Shown here one piece after another: positions 22,985-31,060 of a stretch of DNA of 64,000 nt; position 1 is the first letter of the stretch, and the number at the start of each line of letters is the position of its first letter. A model generated the notes under the pieces. That model saw only the letters and a list, made by a program, of their open reading frames with translations. It ran no database searches and was not told the origin of the DNA. The DNA is from a virus, in IMG/VR virus record IMGVR_UViG_3300046168_000082, positions 1 through 64,000 of that record; one strand, given 5' to 3'. The translations under genes were made by a program, and so were the position numbers.

Positions 22985-23145
22985 TGAATAATAAAGAATT
23001 AAAAACAGAAATTCGTAAATTAGAAATTGAATTAGATTATATTGAAGCTAAAGAACCTCATAATATAAAATATATAATGGAATTAGAAAGAAATATAGAT
23101 AATTTATATAAACAATTAGAGGAATCAGAAAATGAAACTAACTAA
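22984..23145 (+). CDS. coiled-coil microprotein (53 aa)
   Basis: The ATG abuts the preceding stop and the end overlaps the next start. Highly charged helices (KTEIRKLEIELDYIEA). A weak TTGACA/TATGGT pair lies at 22932-22960. Confidence 0.45.
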   Translation: MNNKELKTEIRKLEIELDYIEAKEPHNIKYIMELERNIDNLYKQLEESENETN

Positions 23146-23332
23146 ATATCAGAAAGCTAGATTATTAGAGCATGAGTGGGATGTTATCTCCAATGATCAA
23201 GGAAATTGTGCTTGGGTAAGTATTGCTCCCGAAGATGGATCAATCTTTGGTGAGATTGTAGAAACTTTAGGTTTGACAGGGGAAGGTAAAGATGTTAAGT
23301 TATTGGTCGTAGCAACTAATGAAGGAGATTAA
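23132..23332 (+). CDS. small hypothetical protein (66 aa)
   Basis: The ATG overlaps the preceding gene. KYQKARLLEHEWDVISNDQG then GSIFGEIVETLGLTG. Compact fold, unknown role. Confidence 0.5.
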   Translation: MKLTKYQKARLLEHEWDVISNDQGNCAWVSIAPEDGSIFGEIVETLGLTGEGKDVKLLVVATNEGD

Positions 23333-23335
23333 AAT

Positions 23336-23536
23336 ATGAGAACAACAAAACAAAAATTAAGAAAAGATGATGAAGAACCATCAATTGATGATATGCGTGA
23401 AGACATTGCAGAAAGAGAAGCAATGAATATGAGTGTGTCTGACATAATGGATTTATTACTTGATGGTTGCGTTGGCTTAAATGAAATGCCAAGCATTGAA
23501 ATAAAAGATGAATGGAATCAAATTTTTAACAAATAA
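23336..23536 (+). CDS. conserved small phage protein (66 aa)
   Basis: SIDDMREDIAEREAMNMSVS followed by DIMDLLLDGCVGLNEMP and a terminal D-E-W helix resembles a small protein family common in large phages (EDI-x-x-R-E-x-x-x-M-S-x-x-x-x-x-x-L-L-x-G). Function unknown. Confidence 0.55.
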   Translation: MRTTKQKLRKDDEEPSIDDMREDIAEREAMNMSVSDIMDLLLDGCVGLNEMPSIEIKDEWNQIFNK

Positions 23537-23539
23537 ATT

Positions 23540-23716
23540 ATGAAATTAGAAAAAGCAATGCAATTAGTTTTAAACGAAGCAGAAACTTCTGCTCTTGGAG
23601 AATCCTCTTCAGCGGGAGAGAAGGTGCTAGAAGCAGTTGAACTTCTTCAAGCCTTTTACGATGAGCATGGTCATCACTTTGCAAATTTTTCTGTTGACAT
23701 GGCAGAAGAAGTTTAG
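23540..23716 (+). CDS. small helical protein (58 aa)
   Basis: ATG 23540 to TAG 23716. KLEKAMQLVLNEAETSALGE and EAVELLQAFYDEHG are two helices. It ends inside the promoter of the next gene. Confidence 0.5.
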   Translation: MKLEKAMQLVLNEAETSALGESSSAGEKVLEAVELLQAFYDEHGHHFANFSVDMAEEV

Positions 23717-23722
23717 TAAAGT
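23694..23722 (+). promoter_or_regulatory. promoter with short SD leader
   Basis: TTGACA, 17 nt, TAAAGT, about 26 nt leader containing AAGGA before ATG 23755; not leaderless. Confidence 0.7.
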
Positions 23723-23754
23723 ACAATCATTAATCATAAACACAAGGAATAAAA

Positions 23755-24372
23755 ATGAATCATTTCGCAAATACAAATGTCCGTTGGAAAACATGGTCGC
23801 CCGAAAATGTTATCTTCAAAAGCAATCAATTAGTAAAGAAGGTTTTGCCCTCTGAACATATTTTATCATGGAAGAGCAAAAGTGATCGTGATCAAAAAAT
23901 GTGCGAGAAAACAGGTTGCAAAGCAACTCAAACAAATCAATTTGGTGGGCAACCATATACATATTATACCAAAGAAAACTACAAAGGAATTATGGTTCAA
24001 TTAACCGATGTTAAATCAGATTTTCCATCTGCTAATATTGACTTTATTGATTGGACAGAAAAAAAAGATAGTGTTGGCAACCCAAAGGGTGCTTTAGATA
24101 TTTTGGTTTACCTTAACTCTTTTCATCAGCCTTGGCAATATGTTAAATGCCCTCAAACAGGAAATTGGGTTAGAAAAAGCACAGGTAAAACTGCACCATT
24201 ACGAGAAGGTTATCGTATGTCTTATGGTGGACAAGGTGATGCTCACGCTTTAGACTTTGACGAATTTCACGAATTGGTTCAAATAACAGAAATGATCAGA
24301 GATTTTCTTGTTGATGTTGTTATCCCCACAAAGAATGGTGAATTAGTTGAAGAAGATTTGTTAGTAGCATAA
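23755..24372 (+). CDS. hypothetical protein (205 aa)
   Basis: Not recognised. Trp- and Gly-rich, with two Cys near residue 50 (MCEKTGCKATQ) and CPQTGNWV later, so metal binding is possible. Has its own promoter and SD, implying strong expression. The next gene overlaps its stop by one base. Confidence 0.55.
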   Translation: MNHFANTNVRWKTWSPENVIFKSNQLVKKVLPSEHILSWKSKSDRDQKMCEKTGCKATQTNQFGGQPYTYYTKENYKGIMVQLTDVKSDFPSANIDFIDWTEKKDSVGNPKGALDILVYLNSFHQPWQYVKCPQTGNWVRKSTGKTAPLREGYRMSYGGQGDAHALDFDEFHELVQITEMIRDFLVDVVIPTKNGELVEEDLLVA

Positions 24373-24587
24373 TGAAAGAAGAAGCAAATAGAGAAGATAT
24401 AAGTAAAGAAGAATATCATTTATATGATATTATTAGTGCTTGTGAGAATATACTTGACGATCTTGAGAATGGGGCAAAAATTGAACAATCAGATTTTAAT
24501 AATCTTGGATATGTAGATGGCATTATGCTTCGTATGCAACATAATGTAAATAGACAATTAAATCCAACAAATATAAAAGATGATTAA
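24372..24587 (+). CDS. small acidic helical protein (71 aa)
   Basis: Overlaps the preceding TAA (TAATG). Helical and acidic (YDIISACENILDDLENG). Unknown. Confidence 0.45.
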   Translation: MKEEANREDISKEEYHLYDIISACENILDDLENGAKIEQSDFNNLGYVDGIMLRMQHNVNRQLNPTNIKDD

Positions 24588-24597
24588 TAGGATAATA

Positions 24598-24759
24598 ATG
24601 GATGATTATGATGCAGGGTTTATGGATGCAGTAAAATTATTAGAGAAAAAATTAGATACCCTTATTGAGGATCAAGCTATTGCTTGTCAAGAAGATAAAA
24701 CCCAACAAAAAAATTTATTCTTTTTAGAGTTCATCAAGCAAAAACTTTTTCAAGAATAG
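24598..24759 (+). CDS. microprotein (53 aa)
   Basis: ATG 24598 preceded by TAGGAT; helical and acidic (DYDAGFMDAVKLLEKKLDTL). Ends just before the next promoter. Confidence 0.45.
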   Translation: MDDYDAGFMDAVKLLEKKLDTLIEDQAIACQEDKTQQKNLFFLEFIKQKLFQE

Positions 24760-24762
24760 TGT

Positions 24763-24790
24763 TGACATGATTTGATTTTTAGTTTAGTGT
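24763..24790 (+). promoter_or_regulatory. leaderless-type promoter
   Basis: TTGACA, 16 nt, TAGTGT, 6 nt to ATG 24797. Confidence 0.8.
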
Positions 24791-24796
24791 TTTATT

Positions 24797-24973
24797 ATGA
24801 ACAAAGAAATCGTAGTCAAAGAAAAAAAAGCAAAAGGTGTAATGGGTACTCTATGGGTAGTTATATCAGATCATGCTGAAAACATTAATTTACTAACCCG
24901 CAGAAAAAGTCTTGACAGGGTTGATCTTTTATGCTTAACTGATCTTGGTTTTAAAATTAAATACGAAAAATAA
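24797..24973 (+). CDS. small hypothetical protein (58 aa)
   Basis: Start set by the promoter position. Basic N-terminus then GVMGTLWVVISDHAENIN. The next gene starts one base after the stop. Unknown. Confidence 0.55.
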   Translation: MNKEIVVKEKKAKGVMGTLWVVISDHAENINLLTRRKSLDRVDLLCLTDLGFKIKYEK

Positions 24974-24974
24974 T

Positions 24975-25181
24975 ATGACTTATATATGGAATAGAGCAGA
25001 TCGAGTAGACCCAAAACTCATGCCAAAAGTTATTGAGGATGCTTTTAATAAATGGACTAAAGAACAATACAAAAATTTTAAAGAATTAACTGAAGAGCAA
25101 AAAAATAAAGTTAATTACAAAGTAGTAGTTCAAATGGGTAAAATGAATTACAATTTAAAACAACTAGGTTATATAAAATAA
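24975..25181 (+). CDS. small hypothetical protein (68 aa)
   Basis: ATG 24975 directly follows the preceding TAA. Lys-rich and helical (FNKWTKEQYKNFKELTEEQ). Unknown. Confidence 0.5.
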   Translation: MTYIWNRADRVDPKLMPKVIEDAFNKWTKEQYKNFKELTEEQKNKVNYKVVVQMGKMNYNLKQLGYIK

Positions 25182-25193
25182 GGAGAAAATATT

Positions 25194-25622
25194 ATGGGAT
25201 TAGATATGTATGCTTACGCTCGTCCACCTCGCAAGAGGAATGGTGACAATGATGTTTCAATCTGCGATTGGAGAAAACATAATCGCTTACAAGGTTGGAT
25301 GGAAGACTTATGGGAAGCTAAGGGCAGACCAAATTGGAAACCATCTGAAGAAGAGAATGGCTTTGGCGGTGATTTCAATTCTGTTGAATTGCAATTAACT
25401 AGAGCAGACCTTTATAATCTTCAAGATGATATTGTAAATCTTAATTTACCCGAAGCAAATGGATTCTTTTGGGGTAGTGATTCTTATTTTTGGCATAATG
25501 AAGATGATAAACCATATCCCGATAACGAATATTATTACAAAGAACAAGATTTAAATTTTGTGGCAGAAGCACATAAAATGCTTGACAAGGGTTATAGGGT
25601 ATTTTATAGTTGTTGGTACTGA
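25194..25622 (+). CDS. conserved phage protein of the MGLDMY family (142 aa)
   Basis: MGLDMYAYARPPRKR, then WRKHNRLQGWMEDLW, NSVELQLTRADLYNL, GFFWGSDSYFW and VFYSCWY are the shared blocks of a protein family widespread in phages and some bacteria, with no established activity. Length matches the family. Strong AAGGAG 8 nt before ATG 25194. Its last codons overlap the promoter of the lipoprotein gene. Confidence 0.8.
   Translation: MGLDMYAYARPPRKRNGDNDVSICDWRKHNRLQGWMEDLWEAKGRPNWKPSEEENGFGGDFNSVELQLTRADLYNLQDDIVNLNLPEANGFFWGSDSYFWHNEDDKPYPDNEYYYKEQDLNFVAEAHKMLDKGYRVFYSCWY
25582..25610 (+). promoter_or_regulatory. promoter of lipoprotein gene
   Basis: TTGACA, 17 nt, TATAGT, inside the end of the preceding gene; +1 would be about 5 nt before ATG 25622. 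Confidence 0.65.
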
Positions 25623-25936
25623 TGAAATATTTAACCTTAACAATTTTATTTTTTGCGGGATGCAATCATTCTTCTAACCTTCAACCCGAAGATACTAAAG
25701 TTTCTCGTTCAGCAGATATGCAAGAAGAAATAGATTATATATTATCTTTAGATGAAGCATATAAAGCGGAAGAAAAAATGTATTTAGAAGAAATAAGAAA
25801 AGCTCAACTAAATGATGATGAAATCGCATTTCAATTTTTCATTAGAGAATACGCTAAAGTAAAAAGACTAGATTTGCCCGAATGGATAAAGAAAGAACCA
25901 AATTATGTCAAAGGGGGAGTCAACATCAAATATTAA
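25622..25936 (+). CDS. predicted lipoprotein (104 aa)
   Basis: MKYLTLTILFFAGCNHSS is a lipoprotein signal with lipobox FAGC (Cys14). The mature part is acidic and helical (DYILSLDEAYKAEEKMYLEE). Its N-terminus resembles the 16771 lipoprotein (MKYLFLLCLFIAGC), so they may share origin or envelope role. ATG 25622 preferred over an upstream in-frame ATG or TTG. Confidence 0.7.
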   Translation: MKYLTLTILFFAGCNHSSNLQPEDTKVSRSADMQEEIDYILSLDEAYKAEEKMYLEEIRKAQLNDDEIAFQFFIREYAKVKRLDLPEWIKKEPNYVKGGVNIKY

Positions 25937-25953
25937 TACAAAACAATTTAATT

Positions 25954-26028
25954 CGCATGGTAGCCAAGTGGTAAGGCAGGAGTCTGCAAAACTCCCATTC
26001 GTCAGTTCGATTCTGATCCATGCGTCCA
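25954..26028 (+). tRNA. tRNA-Cys (anticodon GCA), CCA encoded
   Basis: Acceptor CGCATGG/CCATGCG pairs fully; D-arm GCC/GGC; anticodon stem GGAGT/ACTCC with loop CTGCAAA (GCA); T-stem GTCAG/CTGAT with TTCGATT loop; T73 then CCA. Confidence 0.95.
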
Positions 26029-26153
26029 CTTTATGTAGATGGGTTCACCTCTTTCCCCTGCTTGATCAACAAAAAAAGACTAGCAAGTAACTCGATTACT
26101 GCTATATCGGAGTTAGTCATGGATACTCTCCATGCAAATATTTAAAATAACTT
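26029..26153 (+). other. non-coding spacer with hairpins downstream of tRNA-Cys
   Basis: No plausible gene. Two stem-loops are visible: TAACTCGA pairing with TCGGAGTTA (one bulge) near 26090-26117, and CATGGA-TACTC-TCCATG near 26119-26136, followed by an AT stretch. Could be a processing or termination signal for the tRNA transcript. Confidence 0.35.
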
Positions 26154-26420
26154 ATGAAAATAAAATTAGGAATACGAGGAAGCACAGATGCAATCAATCA
26201 TATTATCATTAAATTAGATGATCTTATGCTTGTAACTGCTGATAATTTATTCCTCGCAGGAGATGAAAGCAGAGGTAAAACAGGAAAAAATTTAGTTGAG
26301 TTATTAAATACTTTATCTAAAGATCACGAAATATCTGTTGGTGAAGGTATAGCTAAAGAAATTGAAAGAGAATTAAATTTAGAAAATCAAGAGTTGCAAA
26401 AATTTGTTGTTGACAAATAA
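26154..26420 (+). CDS. hypothetical protein (88 aa)
   Basis: ATG 26154. Begins MKIKLGIRGSTDAINHIIIK with an Asp/Leu-rich middle and a helical end. The gene end overlaps the next promoter. Unknown. Confidence 0.5.
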   Translation: MKIKLGIRGSTDAINHIIIKLDDLMLVTADNLFLAGDESRGKTGKNLVELLNTLSKDHEISVGEGIAKEIERELNLENQELQKFVVDK

Positions 26421-26438
26421 ATTAAACTGCTTTAGTGT
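26410..26438 (+). promoter_or_regulatory. leaderless-type promoter
   Basis: TTGACA, 17 nt, TAGTGT, 6 nt to ATG 26445; the -35 overlaps the preceding gene end. Confidence 0.8.
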
Positions 26439-26444
26439 TTGGGC

Positions 26445-26678
26445 ATGAACACATCAGAAGCATTCTTAGATAGCATCAACCAATCAATCGCTAACGCTGA
26501 AAAGATAGCAAACTCGATCCCCAAGAAGGGTCTTAATGTTTATCTCGACAAATCAACTATGGTCATGCAAACATTCAATGATCCTAATGCATTTGCTCAT
26601 GCCAAGAAAGTTACTTCAAGAGCAGGTCAATCAAGTTGTCTTCGTAATGTATTGGATGCAGGGGGCAGATTGCAATAA
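26445..26678 (+). CDS. hypothetical protein (77 aa)
   Basis: Start ATG 26445 is set by the promoter (an in-frame TTG sits 6 nt upstream). Contains SEAFLDSINQSIANAEKIAN and a C-terminal RAGQSSCLRNVLDAGG. Unknown. Confidence 0.5.
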   Translation: MNTSEAFLDSINQSIANAEKIANSIPKKGLNVYLDKSTMVMQTFNDPNAFAHAKKVTSRAGQSSCLRNVLDAGGRLQ

Positions 26679-26752
26679 TGCATGATGAAAGATGCAGAAT
26701 AATAGTTTTCGCACTTAAATACAAACTTTTTATTAAAGAATTATAATTATGC

Positions 26753-26781
26753 TTGACATATCATGCAAAATCAACTTGAAT
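26753..26781 (+). promoter_or_regulatory. leaderless-type promoter (weak -10)
   Basis: TTGACA, 17 nt, TTGAAT, 6 nt to ATG 26788. The spacing rule favours ATG 26788 over the in-frame ATG at 26749, which would start upstream of the promoter. Confidence 0.5.
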
Positions 26782-26787
26782 AACGAC

Positions 26788-26994
26788 ATGGAAAAATTAC
26801 CAACATACGAAGAGTGGACAAAAGACATGGACTTAGAATCTCAAATAAAATTCTATTATGATGTTGACATTGATAATTATTTGGGTGATCCTTGGCAAAT
26901 AGTAGCAGAGATTGCAGAGGAATGTCCTAATTGGTTAGTAGAGTTTAAAGCTAATTTTAAAGAATATTTACAAGAGAGAGAATACATACAATGA
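26788..26994 (+). CDS. small acidic protein (68 aa)
   Basis: MEKLPTYEEWTKDMDLESQI then WQIVAEIAEECPNWLVEFK. The stop overlaps the next ATG. Unknown role. An ATG at 26749 is in frame but incompatible with the promoter. Confidence 0.5.
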   Translation: MEKLPTYEEWTKDMDLESQIKFYYDVDIDNYLGDPWQIVAEIAEECPNWLVEFKANFKEYLQEREYIQ

Positions 26995-27251
26995 AAGAAA
27001 CAAGAGATCATTTTACAGAAAAAAATCTTCATGTTCAAATGAAGTGGAATGTTGAGCCACAAAAAATGCTAGATTATATTATTGAAGCAGATAAATCAAA
27101 TGGAAGAGATTCAGACGAATATTCTCCTTCGTTTTATGTAGGTAAATCTCTCAAATATATTCGTGAAGTCTATGAAGACTATAATGGTCTTGAATCTTTA
27201 ACTGATACTGAATTAATCGAGAATGGTTATTATAGATTGGAGATCGCATGA
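26991..27251 (+). CDS. hypothetical protein (86 aa)
   Basis: ATGA overlaps at both ends show a coupled operon. Mixed alpha/beta, charged (KNLHVQMKWNVEPQKMLDYI). Unknown. Confidence 0.5.
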   Translation: MKETRDHFTEKNLHVQMKWNVEPQKMLDYIIEADKSNGRDSDEYSPSFYVGKSLKYIREVYEDYNGLESLTDTELIENGYYRLEIA

Positions 27252-27478
27252 AAGAATTAAAAGAAAAATTAAATAAAGTTATTTCTAAACAAGTTGAGAT
27301 GGTAAATAAGTATGGGTCAAATACTCTCTCTACTTGTGATCATTATAATTGGGATAAAGATATTTGGAATTATAGACATTCTATTGTTGACAAGCTAATT
27401 GATCTAGGTTTTAATGTCGATACTCAAATGAATTGGGGGGTATTAGATATAACAATCACAAAGGAATTAGAATTATGA
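27248..27478 (+). CDS. hypothetical protein (76 aa)
   Basis: ATGA-coupled to both neighbours. Helical start (KELKEKLNKVISKQVEMV) and beta end (NWGVLDITITKELEL). Unknown. Confidence 0.5.
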   Translation: MKELKEKLNKVISKQVEMVNKYGSNTLSTCDHYNWDKDIWNYRHSIVDKLIDLGFNVDTQMNWGVLDITITKELEL

Positions 27479-27675
27479 AAGTAACAAGTGTTAGATATTT
27501 TGAAACAAATAAAGGGGTTGGTTATCAATGCAAAACTAATATCAAAGATATTCAAATATGCAATGATGGCACAGGGGGAGCAACTTATGTAGATGGAGAT
27601 TTAAAAAAATTAATTAAAGAATATACAGAATGGGATTTAGAAGATTTAATTGATCAATACGAAAATAATTCTTGA
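27475..27675 (+). CDS. hypothetical beta-rich protein (66 aa)
   Basis: ATG 27475 overlaps the preceding TGA; upstream in-frame starts are unlikely. KVTSVRYFETNKGVGYQCKT then an acidic helix. Unknown. Confidence 0.5.
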   Translation: MKVTSVRYFETNKGVGYQCKTNIKDIQICNDGTGGATYVDGDLKKLIKEYTEWDLEDLIDQYENNS

Positions 27676-27700
27676 CATACAAAACACAATAATATAAGGT
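27672..27700 (+). promoter_or_regulatory. leaderless-type promoter
   Basis: TTGACA, 17 nt, TAAGGT, 6 nt to ATG 27707. Confidence 0.8.
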
Positions 27701-27706
27701 ACAAAT

Positions 27707-27880
27707 ATGAATGATTACATAGACGATTATATAGAAGAAAACTTAAACAAGTTGGAATACGATTCTTTCTCAGGTACTTATTGGTTGCAAGATGAAGAGT
27801 GGGAAGAACCAAGAGAGTTTACTGCTGACGAATTAATTAATGAAGGAATTTATTTAAATGAATACTGCGAAAGAGTATAA
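27707..27880 (+). CDS. small acidic protein (57 aa)
   Basis: ATG 27707 to TAA 27880. Acidic (MNDYIDDYIEENLNKLEY) and Tyr/Trp-rich. The downstream gene starts inside it. Unknown. Confidence 0.5.
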   Translation: MNDYIDDYIEENLNKLEYDSFSGTYWLQDEEWEEPREFTADELINEGIYLNEYCERV

Positions 27881-28076
27881 TGTAGAAATAGGCTTGACTC
27901 CAAGCGATATTAAAGCTATTCTCGATGGAGAAATGTCAACTCTTCACTTTTTACCAACTGATGATACTGATTATGAAGATAAGATTAGTGTTCACCTCAA
28001 ACCAATTAGTGAAGATGCAACTTTATCAGAACAAATGAATTTAGTTGTTGACACATGGAGCAGAAAAGAGTTATAG
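27858..28076 (+). CDS. hypothetical protein (72 aa)
   Basis: Overlaps the previous gene by 23 nt. EIGLTPSDIKAILDGEMSTL, acidic. Its end carries the -35 of the next promoter. Unknown. Confidence 0.5.
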   Translation: MNTAKEYNVEIGLTPSDIKAILDGEMSTLHFLPTDDTDYEDKISVHLKPISEDATLSEQMNLVVDTWSRKEL

Positions 28077-28077
28077 T
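28048..28077 (+). promoter_or_regulatory. promoter with SD leader
   Basis: TTGACA, 18 nt, TATAGT; leader of about 40 nt with AAAGGAG before ATG 28125. Confidence 0.6.
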
Positions 28078-28124
28078 ATCGACATATTAATAACTATATG
28101 TTTACAAAAGGAGAAAACATCGAC

Positions 28125-28355
28125 ATGAATTACATCACAGAGAAAGTTTCTTTTAGAGTTCCGCAAAATGGTGGAGATCAATATCGCTTATATGAGTGTG
28201 TTGATCAAGTGGCAGATTTAATTGATATGTATTTCGGTACTGCAATAGAAGATACAACTAATATACATAATTTAATTGAACAAGAAATTAAAACAAGTAA
28301 ACTTAGAGAAGTGGAACATAATAGATTAGAAAATATAAATGGGGGAAGTAAATAA
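28125..28355 (+). CDS. hypothetical protein (76 aa)
   Basis: ATG 28125 chosen because AAAGGAG lies about 11 nt upstream; an in-frame ATG at 28098 would overlap that site. TEKVSFRVPQNGGDQYRLYE then helical. Unknown. Confidence 0.5.
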   Translation: MNYITEKVSFRVPQNGGDQYRLYECVDQVADLIDMYFGTAIEDTTNIHNLIEQEIKTSKLREVEHNRLENINGGSK

Positions 28356-28452
28356 AAATATTTAGAAGATTAAATTAATTCTTTATTAAAATAAATTTTA
28401 ATATTCAAATTAATTTATTTAATAAATTGTTAAAATAAAAATTATAAGAAAA

Positions 28453-28599
28453 ATGCAAGAAGTAATACAATTAATTGAAGAAAAAATTCAAAACATTAAA
28501 AATTACCCAATCACAACACAAGAAGAAGAACAACTTCATATTCTTGAGGTTGGTTGTTTAAATCAGTTACTTAGAGTAGCAAAGGAACTTTCTGAATAA
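28453..28599 (+). CDS. small helical protein (48 aa)
   Basis: ATG 28453 to TAA 28599 in the spacer before rIIA. Helical (EVIQLIEEKIQNIKNYPIT, QLHILEVGCLNQLLRVAKEL), with typical coding composition. Unknown. Confidence 0.45.
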   Translation: MQEVIQLIEEKIQNIKNYPITTQEEEQLHILEVGCLNQLLRVAKELSE

Positions 28600-28615
28600 A
28601 AAAAGAAAAAAAGTA

Positions 28616-28644
28616 TTGACACACACTCATGTGTAATTTAGTAT
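28616..28644 (+). promoter_or_regulatory. promoter of rIIA-like gene
   Basis: TTGACA, 17 nt, TAGTAT; a 40-nt leader ends with CAAGGA before ATG 28690. Confidence 0.8.
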
Positions 28645-28689
28645 AGCATCATAACTTAAATTTTCACACACACAACAAGGAAAACAAAA

Positions 28690-30996
28690 ATGATAATCAC
28701 ACAAAACAAATCAAAAGAGGTAATCAGTTCTCACGACTTTGAACAAGTCAATTGCACGATTGATGCTGAAGATATGCGTTATGTCGCATCCCTTCTTCGC
28801 AACAATTATTCAAACACAAGACTTGCAGTAGTACGCGAAATTAGTGCAAATGCACTAGATGCAAATGCTGAAGCAGGTGTTAATCGTCCTATTGAAATTA
28901 AGTTGCCAACTTCAATGAATCCAACATTTGCAGTTCGTGATTTCGGGGGTGGACTTAGCCAAGAAGATGTTTTCGGTCTTTACTCTAAGTATGGTAAATC
29001 AACCAAGCGTACATCCAACAATTATATTGGTGCTTTCGGTATCGGTAAATTTGCTCCACTTTCTTATGGTGACAACTTCACTTGTGTTTCTTTTCACAAT
29101 GGGCTAAAAACTTCTTACAATGTATTTGTCGATGAGAATGACGATACCAAAATCACAAAGTTGTTTGAAGAACCAAGTAATGAACCAACAGGGTTATCTA
29201 TTGAAGTTGCAGTTTCGGAAGATGATCGTAACGAATTTAGAGAAGTTGTACAAAAATTCTTTCGTTTCTTTTCTGATTCTGATATGCCAAAATTTCTTGG
29301 AGTCGAAGAAGGTTTTATACAAACTCCTAAAAAAGTTTTATCAAGTAAAACTGATGAATGGTTCTTTGCGGAAGACGAGAGTCGTGGATATGGTTATAAT
29401 TATTACTCTCATGTTCTTATGGGTAGAGTTGCTTACCCTATTGATCCAAATGCAATAAATGTAGAAAATTTTGTATCCAATGAAAGTTCTCGCAGAATAG
29501 TTCAACAACTTTTACAACAAAGTAATTTCTACTTTCGTGTTCCTCTTGGTTCAGTAAGATTGCATCATAGTCGTGAGTCGCTAGAATACAACAAAGCAAC
29601 TCAAAAAGAAATTTGTGCGATTCTTTACAAAGTTAGTCAAGATATTCAAACTATTGCAAAAGAAAAACTTGCCGATAGTGAAGATTTGTGGGATGCAAAG
29701 AGAAATTACGCTCAAGTTATTAATGCTTTACCTTATCAAGTAAGAGGAGTATTTGAGAATAGTTTTGAGTGGAATAGTATCAAAATTACAGATTCTACAT
29801 TTCAAAGAGATTATCAATTACAAGACGATCTAATTATTACTGATTACGAAAAAATTGAAGATAAAGATTCTCGCAATGGTTTCAAGGTAAAAGCCACTAA
29901 AACAAATCGCATTTATTGTCAAGACAATTATCTTGTGATGATTCAAGATATTGATTCTTCTCATGGCAACAATCTAAGAGTTCGCACATTGATGAATGAT
30001 TTACCCGACCTCAAAGGTGTTTATGTTGTTCATGCAACATCCGAATGTGGTAAATCAGAAGTTTATGATAATTGGCAATTTGATCTTGTTGACGCAAAAC
30101 ATAAGAGATATTCTTCACAAGTAGATAAAGAAAAAATTGTTCGCAATAAAGTTTCGGGTACAAGTCGTGCTTCTATTCCATTGTTCAAAATGAGAATGGA
30201 TAAATCTTCTTATGCTTATCGTAATGCAGATTATTGGCAAAATGTCAACGAACCAATCAATTCACTTGAGCTAGATGAAGTCGAAGGTTCTGTCAATAAT
30301 AAAATCATTTATGTTCCAATCAAAAACTATAAGGTTGATAGTGAATCTTATGATCTTGACAGAGTTTACAAAATATGCAGAGGTATCCGCAAAAGTGCTG
30401 AAGATAATTCAGAAGAAAAAAATCTTCAATTATTCGGTGTTCGTGCAGGTGATGTTAAAAAGTTAGATAAAAGCACATGGGTATCATTCTTTGACTTTTA
30501 TCTTGACTATTGCAAAAACATCATTCGTGACAATAAGAAAGAATGTCAATCAGCATACAAAACAATTCAATTCAAAAAATCTGTTAATAATGAATTCGCA
30601 GAATATCGTTGGAATTATGGTCAATTATTCACTAATAATACGCTTGACATTTCTAGTCTCGGTGATGATCACTTGTTAGTTCGTTGTGCAGAGAATTGGA
30701 ATCTTCTCATGCAAGAAAGTACAGATGATCGTAGATTTAGTGTGGCAATCAATGTAGTTTCATTAGGAGATCAAAAATGGTTAGATGATGTATTAGATAC
30801 AAAAGTAAATGCCGAATCTATCATGCAAGAATTTAAATCATTGAAAGAAAAATATCCTTTACTTAAAATAATCTCGCATAGTGTTAATCAATGGATCAAC
30901 TTAAAACACAATAAAGATTATGACAATCGTAATACCAATGAAGATATTACCGAATATATTTCCTTGTGTGATCAAAAAGAGAGGGGGGAGAAGTGA
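28690..30996 (+). CDS. rIIA: rIIA-like GHKL-ATPase-domain protein
   Basis: 768 aa (T4 rIIA is 725). The N-terminal 200 residues form a GHKL (Bergerat) ATP-binding domain: AVVREISANALDANAE is the N-box (E-I-x-x-N-x-x-D), VRDFGGGLS the G1 box (D-x-G-x-G) and GAFGIGKFAPLSYGD the G2 box. In T4, rIIA with rIIB guards against host or prophage abortive systems such as lambda Rex, and mutants show rapid lysis. The partner rIIB-like gene follows directly. Own promoter and SD leader. The stop codon lies in the loop of the downstream terminator hairpin. Confidence 0.85.
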   Translation: MIITQNKSKEVISSHDFEQVNCTIDAEDMRYVASLLRNNYSNTRLAVVREISANALDANAEAGVNRPIEIKLPTSMNPTFAVRDFGGGLSQEDVFGLYSKYGKSTKRTSNNYIGAFGIGKFAPLSYGDNFTCVSFHNGLKTSYNVFVDENDDTKITKLFEEPSNEPTGLSIEVAVSEDDRNEFREVVQKFFRFFSDSDMPKFLGVEEGFIQTPKKVLSSKTDEWFFAEDESRGYGYNYYSHVLMGRVAYPIDPNAINVENFVSNESSRRIVQQLLQQSNFYFRVPLGSVRLHHSRESLEYNKATQKEICAILYKVSQDIQTIAKEKLADSEDLWDAKRNYAQVINALPYQVRGVFENSFEWNSIKITDSTFQRDYQLQDDLIITDYEKIEDKDSRNGFKVKATKTNRIYCQDNYLVMIQDIDSSHGNNLRVRTLMNDLPDLKGVYVVHATSECGKSEVYDNWQFDLVDAKHKRYSSQVDKEKIVRNKVSGTSRASIPLFKMRMDKSSYAYRNADYWQNVNEPINSLELDEVEGSVNNKIIYVPIKNYKVDSESYDLDRVYKICRGIRKSAEDNSEEKNLQLFGVRAGDVKKLDKSTWVSFFDFYLDYCKNIIRDNKKECQSAYKTIQFKKSVNNEFAEYRWNYGQLFTNNTLDISSLGDDHLLVRCAENWNLLMQESTDDRRFSVAINVVSLGDQKWLDDVLDTKVNAESIMQEFKSLKEKYPLLKIISHSVNQWINLKHNKDYDNRNTNEDITEYISLCDQKERGEK

Positions 30997-31021
30997 AAAC
31001 TCCTCTCTCTCTCAATTTTTT
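30979..31021 (+). terminator. Rho-independent terminator after rIIA
   Basis: GAGAGGGGGGAG pairs with CTCCTCTCTCTC (two G-U pairs), 9-nt loop containing the rIIA stop codon, followed by AATTTTTT. Confidence 0.75.
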
Positions 31022-31031
31022 AAAATAATTC

Positions 31032-31060
31032 TTGACAATAATAGCAAAACAAATTAAGAT
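31032..31060 (+). promoter_or_regulatory. promoter of rIIB-like gene
   Basis: TTGACA, 17 nt, TAAGAT; leader with AGGAG before ATG 31095. Confidence 0.75.

Noticed and set aside
26029-26153. Second tRNA after tRNA-Cys
   Set aside because: Stem-loops exist but no acceptor/T-arm pair or TTCRANY loop could be built.
27391-27427. Promoter TTGACA/TAATGT inside the 27248 gene
   Set aside because: The spacer would be 19 nt and no start codon lies at the expected distance.
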